DNA of 19,087 nucleotides from the NCBI GenBank assembly GCA_026770585.1, contig MU646801.1, forward strand, positions 183,253 to 202,339, in the 5' to 3' direction. Of this stretch, positions 15,831 to 19,087 are shown piece after piece (the stretch's first letter is position 1; every line of letters begins with the position of its first letter). A model generated the notes under the pieces. That model saw nothing but the letters and a program-made list of their open reading frames with translations, did no database searches and was not told the DNA's origin. The translations under genes and the position numbers were made by a program. This stretch comes from Baffinella frigidus (lineage: Eukaryota > Cryptophyceae > Cryptomonadales > Baffinellaceae).

Positions 15831-18800
15831 GGCGCTCCGCTTGGCACCCCCGCTGGGCCCCCAGGCGACACGCAGGTGTGCCCCCTTTTGAAGGCCTGTT
15901 CAACACCGGATGATGCGAAGCGGTGTAACACCCAAATGAGGTTGAGGAAGGGTTGAAGGGTGGTGGTGCAGGTTGCTGTCTTGAGCATCCAACCGCCCGG
16001 AGTGCCAAGGCTGCGGACTGGAATCCTGGGGTTCATCATTTTGCTCGATGTTGGACGTAGACCGGGGGTGTCAAGTGGGGAGAGATCGTGACAGTATTGT
16101 AGGAGTATGTCCGCGCAGCTTCTCGCCACGACGGGCTTCCCATGGAAAGTGCTTGAACAAAAGAAAAAAAGACACATGTGTCCGTCCAGGCCTTGGCACA
16201 CACATCCTGGGACGGGGCAGGGTACAGGTCACTTTCGGCGTCGCTACCAGCGTGCACTGACCGCGCTCGGTGCAGGCGTATGCGTCGCTGTTCGTGTTCG
16301 TGTGCGGCGCCGTCGGCGTCGCCTTCGCCGCGATCCTGTTCCTCACCGTGTCGCAAATCTCCCTCAAGGTCTGCGCCCTCCTACACAAGCTCCCTCACGA
16401 TTGCACCTCCTCTCGAACTTCTGCGCGAATCGCGAGGTTCCCGCGACTTGTGACACCGTCGCACCTCTGACAAGACAATGACGATGAATCGGGTGGCAGT
16501 CCGGGGGATCGGACGACTCGGAGTCGCTGCTGGCATCGACGCGCGCGTCCGACGAGGAGCTCGAGACCATCTACGAGACCATCCGCGCTGGCGCCCAGTC
16601 CTTCCTCTGGGCCGAGTACCAGGCGCGTGCCATCGCCCCACCCTCGGAAGCCCGCGTGTGTGTCAGCTACGTTGAGCGTTTGTCCTTTCTCTCGGCTGAG
16701 TACCAGACGAGCTGCCTCACCTCCCTAGGGTCCTACACGAGGCCTATGCCTGCCACCCTCCGGACAGGGCGTGGCCTTCCTATGGTCCTCTGGACTCAGT
16801 GCCAGGCGCTTCCTCCTCACCCTCCGGAAGCCACGCGTGTGCTAGCTACGTTGGGCGTGTGTGCGAGAGTGGGAAGGGTTGAGCGACCCCCGCGCGAGTG
16901 GGAATGTAATTCGGCCGGGTTTGTACCAGGGGAGAACTCAATCGTCGGACTCCCACCTCCGGATCCCTAGCTTCTAGCTCTGCCTGCGTTAATTTGGGTT
17001 CCTCATTAAAAACAGTTAGATGCTGTTTGTACCACAACTTTTTTTGGAGTCCTGATCTGAATGTATGTAATGAGGAGCCCAGATCAACTGAGGGAGAGCC
17101 CTACCGTGTGCCCCGTTGAGCATGTGCTCGCGTGGGCATCCCAAGACCGTTTTCGAAACGTGCACGTTTGGGAAACACAGTCTGCACCGATGAGCTTCCG
17201 TCCTGGTACCAAGCCGGCCGCGTTTCCTCACCCCCCCCCCCCCCCGCAGATCTGCGCGATTTTCGTGGTGGCGTTCGGCATCCTGGTGTTTGTGCTGACT
17301 TCGCACGTGACCGACGCTGCGGGCGTTGCCTCGTGGGACTGGAGCGCGGGTGGGCTCACTGCCGTGTCGTTCGTCGTCGGCGCTGGTGACGCCCCCCCTT
17401 CCTCTCTCTTGCTCGTCGGCGCCCGGATCGAGCGAAGAGGCGTCAACCAAGTGAACCCCCACCTGGCGTTTGACGTGTTGTTTGGACGCTCGCAGGCACC
17501 TCGATCATCGCGGGATACATCGGCATGATGGTGGCGGTGTACGCCAACGCGCGCACCACCATCTCCGCCAAGAAGGATGGCGAGGCCGGCTGGCGCGAGG
17601 TCTGCTTAGAGTTCAACGTTGATGCTTTGAGGGTTAAGCGTTTGTTGTTTGACGAGCATTGAGAGTTTGGTTTTTAGGGTTTAGGATTTGGTGTTTAGGG
17701 TTTAGCGTTTTATGGTTGAAGGTTTAGAGTTCGGGGTTTAGGGTGTAGGGTTTAGGTGCGCTTCAGTCTGTGGATGCAGGTTGTTGTGGCAGGTGCTCGC
17801 AGAGGGACGGTATTAGGGTTTGAACCCTACACCGTGAACCGGCAACCGCGGCGCATTCTGCTCATCGATGAGTGTGGTGATGCCACCGTGGCCACCTTGT
17901 GGCGCCCCCCCAGAGGAGGCTAGGTTCCAGCAGGACGTAGAGAGGGTGTGGTGAGAGCGAATGGAGGGGCAGGGAGAAGCGATCCTGCCGTGCGGCATGT
18001 CCAACCGGGTTTAAGGTGCCCCAAAGGGTTTATCTAAGCAAGAGCGGAGCATGATTGCAGAGCGTGGCGGTGTAGCAAGGTGCTGGGAGCGCTGACGGGT
18101 GTCAGCACACTAGTCACGTCCCTGAATCGGTGTGCGCATCTAAGACCACGTCCCGGCCACGTACCTCCGGACATTCGTGCAACTGCGCGTCTGACGGGTG
18201 TCACCTGTCAGCACACGAGTCGTGTCCCTGAAGGGATGTACGTATCTAACATCACGTCCCTTACAACAGTCGTTCAACTGCGCGTTCCGTGCGGGAGGCG
18301 TGATGGGCTTCTCGCTCTGCTCGATCTCCCTCGTGATCCTCTACCTCCTCTGCATCATCTACAAGGTCCGTCCATCCCGAGGCGGGCCCGTCCTACACTC
18401 TCGCCCCGAGGCGGGCCTGCGACGCGCGAGCCACCTGACACATGTGCATCCAGACGCACCACGACTGTTGACCGAACCGGACCGGGTTTGTACGTAGCCT
18501 CCTATAGGGGGGGATGGGTCCATCCAGAGGCGGGCCCGTCCCAGACTGAAGCTCTGAGGCGCCTAGGGGGGTGGTGGCATCAATGCAGCTCTCCCTCACC
18601 AAACGCCCCCTTGTCGCACAACCCCAACCCCCAACCCCCAACCCCCAACCCCCAACCCCTAAACCCTATAAACCCTACACCCTAAACCCCCAACCCCCTG
18701 ACCCCCACCCCGGCCTTGGCAGGAGATCCTGACGGACAAGGGCGAGACGGACTACAAGAAGCTCTTTGAGTGCGTCGCGGGCTACGGTCTTGGCGGCTCC

Positions 18801-19074
18801 TCCATCGCCATGTACCCCCCCCCCCCTCAACCCTGCTCCCTCAACCCCAAACTTTGCACCCTGAACCCGAACCCTGAAACCTGAATCCTGCAGCCTCAAC
18901 CCTCAACCCCAAACCCCACACCCTAATCCCTAATCCCTAAACCCTAGACCCAAGCACCCTAAACCCTAGAGGATACACACTCAGGCCCTGAAGCGCGCAC
19001 CCCCACCCCCAGGTTCGGGCGCGTGGGCGGAGGCATCTTCACGAAGGCGGCCGACGTCGGCGCTGACCTCTCCG
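15759..19074 (+). CDS. VP1: Membrane-bound H+-translocating pyrophosphatase, N-terminal part (8 exons, 3' end off the window)
   Basis: Couples PPi hydrolysis to proton pumping across vacuole or acidocalcisome-type membranes. Exons: 15759-15875, 16276-16368, 16500-16622, 17250-17385, 17496-17599, 18270-18365, 18723-18811, 19013-19074; these join in phase to about 273 aa. Segments in order: signal-like leader, TM ([20 protein letters not shown]), acidic linker, [16 protein letters not shown] ([16 protein letters not shown]), TM ([19 protein letters not shown]), [10 protein letters not shown] plus [15 protein letters not shown], and [17 protein letters not shown], the start of the family's PPi/Mg-binding DVGADLxGK motif. 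The residues deciding K+ dependence lie beyond the window. Exon 1 is the weakest call: in-frame ATGs also occur at 15666 and 15687, and the leader is not a conserved family part. Intron 3 has a GC donor. Confidence 0.92.
16605..16865 (+). repeat. Triplicated donor region of H+-PPase exon 3
   Basis: The real junction (GCCGAGTACCAG then GC, ending 16622) is echoed at about 16690-16712 (GCTGAGTACCAG then AC) and 16788-16805 (CTCAGTGCCAG then GC). Copies 1 and 3 also share CGGAAGCC, CGCGTGTG and AGCTACGTTG downstream, with a period of about 180 bp. Confidence 0.8.
17231..17245. repeat. Poly-C tract forming the exon 4 acceptor
   Basis: Fifteen C directly before GCAG at 17246-17249; the polypyrimidine tract of H+-PPase intron 3. 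Similar C runs occur at about 7464, 10050, 11273, 12877, 14560 and 18815. Confidence 0.9.
17655..17762. repeat. Telomere-like array in H+-PPase intron 5
   Basis: TTTAGGG-like on the plus strand. Here the G-rich strand is the sense strand, the opposite of the other intronic arrays in this window. Confidence 0.85.
18094..18290 (+). repeat. Tandem duplication across the H+-PPase exon 6 acceptor
   Basis: Two units of about 99 bp (18094-18192 and 18193-18290) share GACGGGTGTCA, GTCAGCACAC, GTCCCTGAA, ATCTAA and CAACTGCGCGT. The second contains the real acceptor (ACAACAG, 18269) and the first codons of exon 6 (SFNCA). The first has lost the AG. Confidence 0.8.
18600..18715. repeat. Telomere-like array before the H+-PPase exon 7 acceptor
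   Basis: CCCCAAC and CCCTAAA repeats on the sense strand running almost to the acceptor (TTGGCAG, 18722). Confidence 0.9.
18812..19012. repeat. H+-PPase intron 7, mostly telomere-like
   Basis: Donor GTACCC at 18812, acceptor CCCCAG at 19012. Filled with CCCTAAA, CCCTGAA and CCCTCAA variants on the sense strand. Exons 7 and 8 join GGSSIAM to FGRVGGG in phase. Confidence 0.88.
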
Positions 19075-19087
19075 GTCAACACCCCCC

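Overview
This is intron-dense eukaryotic nuclear DNA. It holds three conserved housekeeping genes, each cut into short exons with very GC-rich third codon positions. No prokaryotic operon, phage, CRISPR, tRNA or rRNA signal was found. The non-coding DNA is dominated by degenerate telomere-like repeats of the TTTAGGG/CCCTAAA type. Together with signal-peptide-like N-termini on two of the three proteins, this suggests an alga or alveolate, possibly a chromerid or relative. That assignment is inference from general knowledge, not a database match.

Layout. (1) Positions 39-3525, minus strand: N-terminal part (7 exons, about 276 aa) of glutamate-cysteine ligase, GCLC type; it runs off the left edge. 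(2) Positions 3526-8818: intergenic, with microsatellites, a duplicated AT-richer unit containing an inverted repeat, a small high-GC3 ORF at 4027-4122, about 2.2 kb of CCCTAAA-like DNA (5385-7585), and a fold-back element near 7.74-7.89 kb. (3) Positions 8819-15305, minus strand: a complete 14-exon TRIP13/PCH2 AAA+ ATPase gene. The exons join in phase to 431 codons plus stop, against about 432 residues in the human protein. (4) Positions 15306-15758: short divergent promoter region. (5) Positions 15759-19074, plus strand: N-terminal part (8 exons, about 273 aa) of a membrane H+-pyrophosphatase; it runs off the right edge.

The three genes share no pathway (glutathione synthesis, HORMA-protein remodelling, PPi-driven proton pumping). 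The notable biology is in their introns. Several introns in all three genes consist almost end to end of degenerate telomeric repeat, nearly always with the C-rich strand as the sense strand, and four of these start with the unusual donor GTAC. Independently, exon-intron junctions in all three genes have been locally duplicated one to four times, leaving decoy or possibly usable splice sites and cassette exons. Three introns have GC donors, and two of these repeat the first bases of the downstream exon. A dispersed element of about 95 bp recurs inside introns of two genes. Together this looks like active or recent intron remodelling.

All exon boundaries were deduced by reading the sequence and matching conserved family motifs and phase; none was checked with transcripts or searches.
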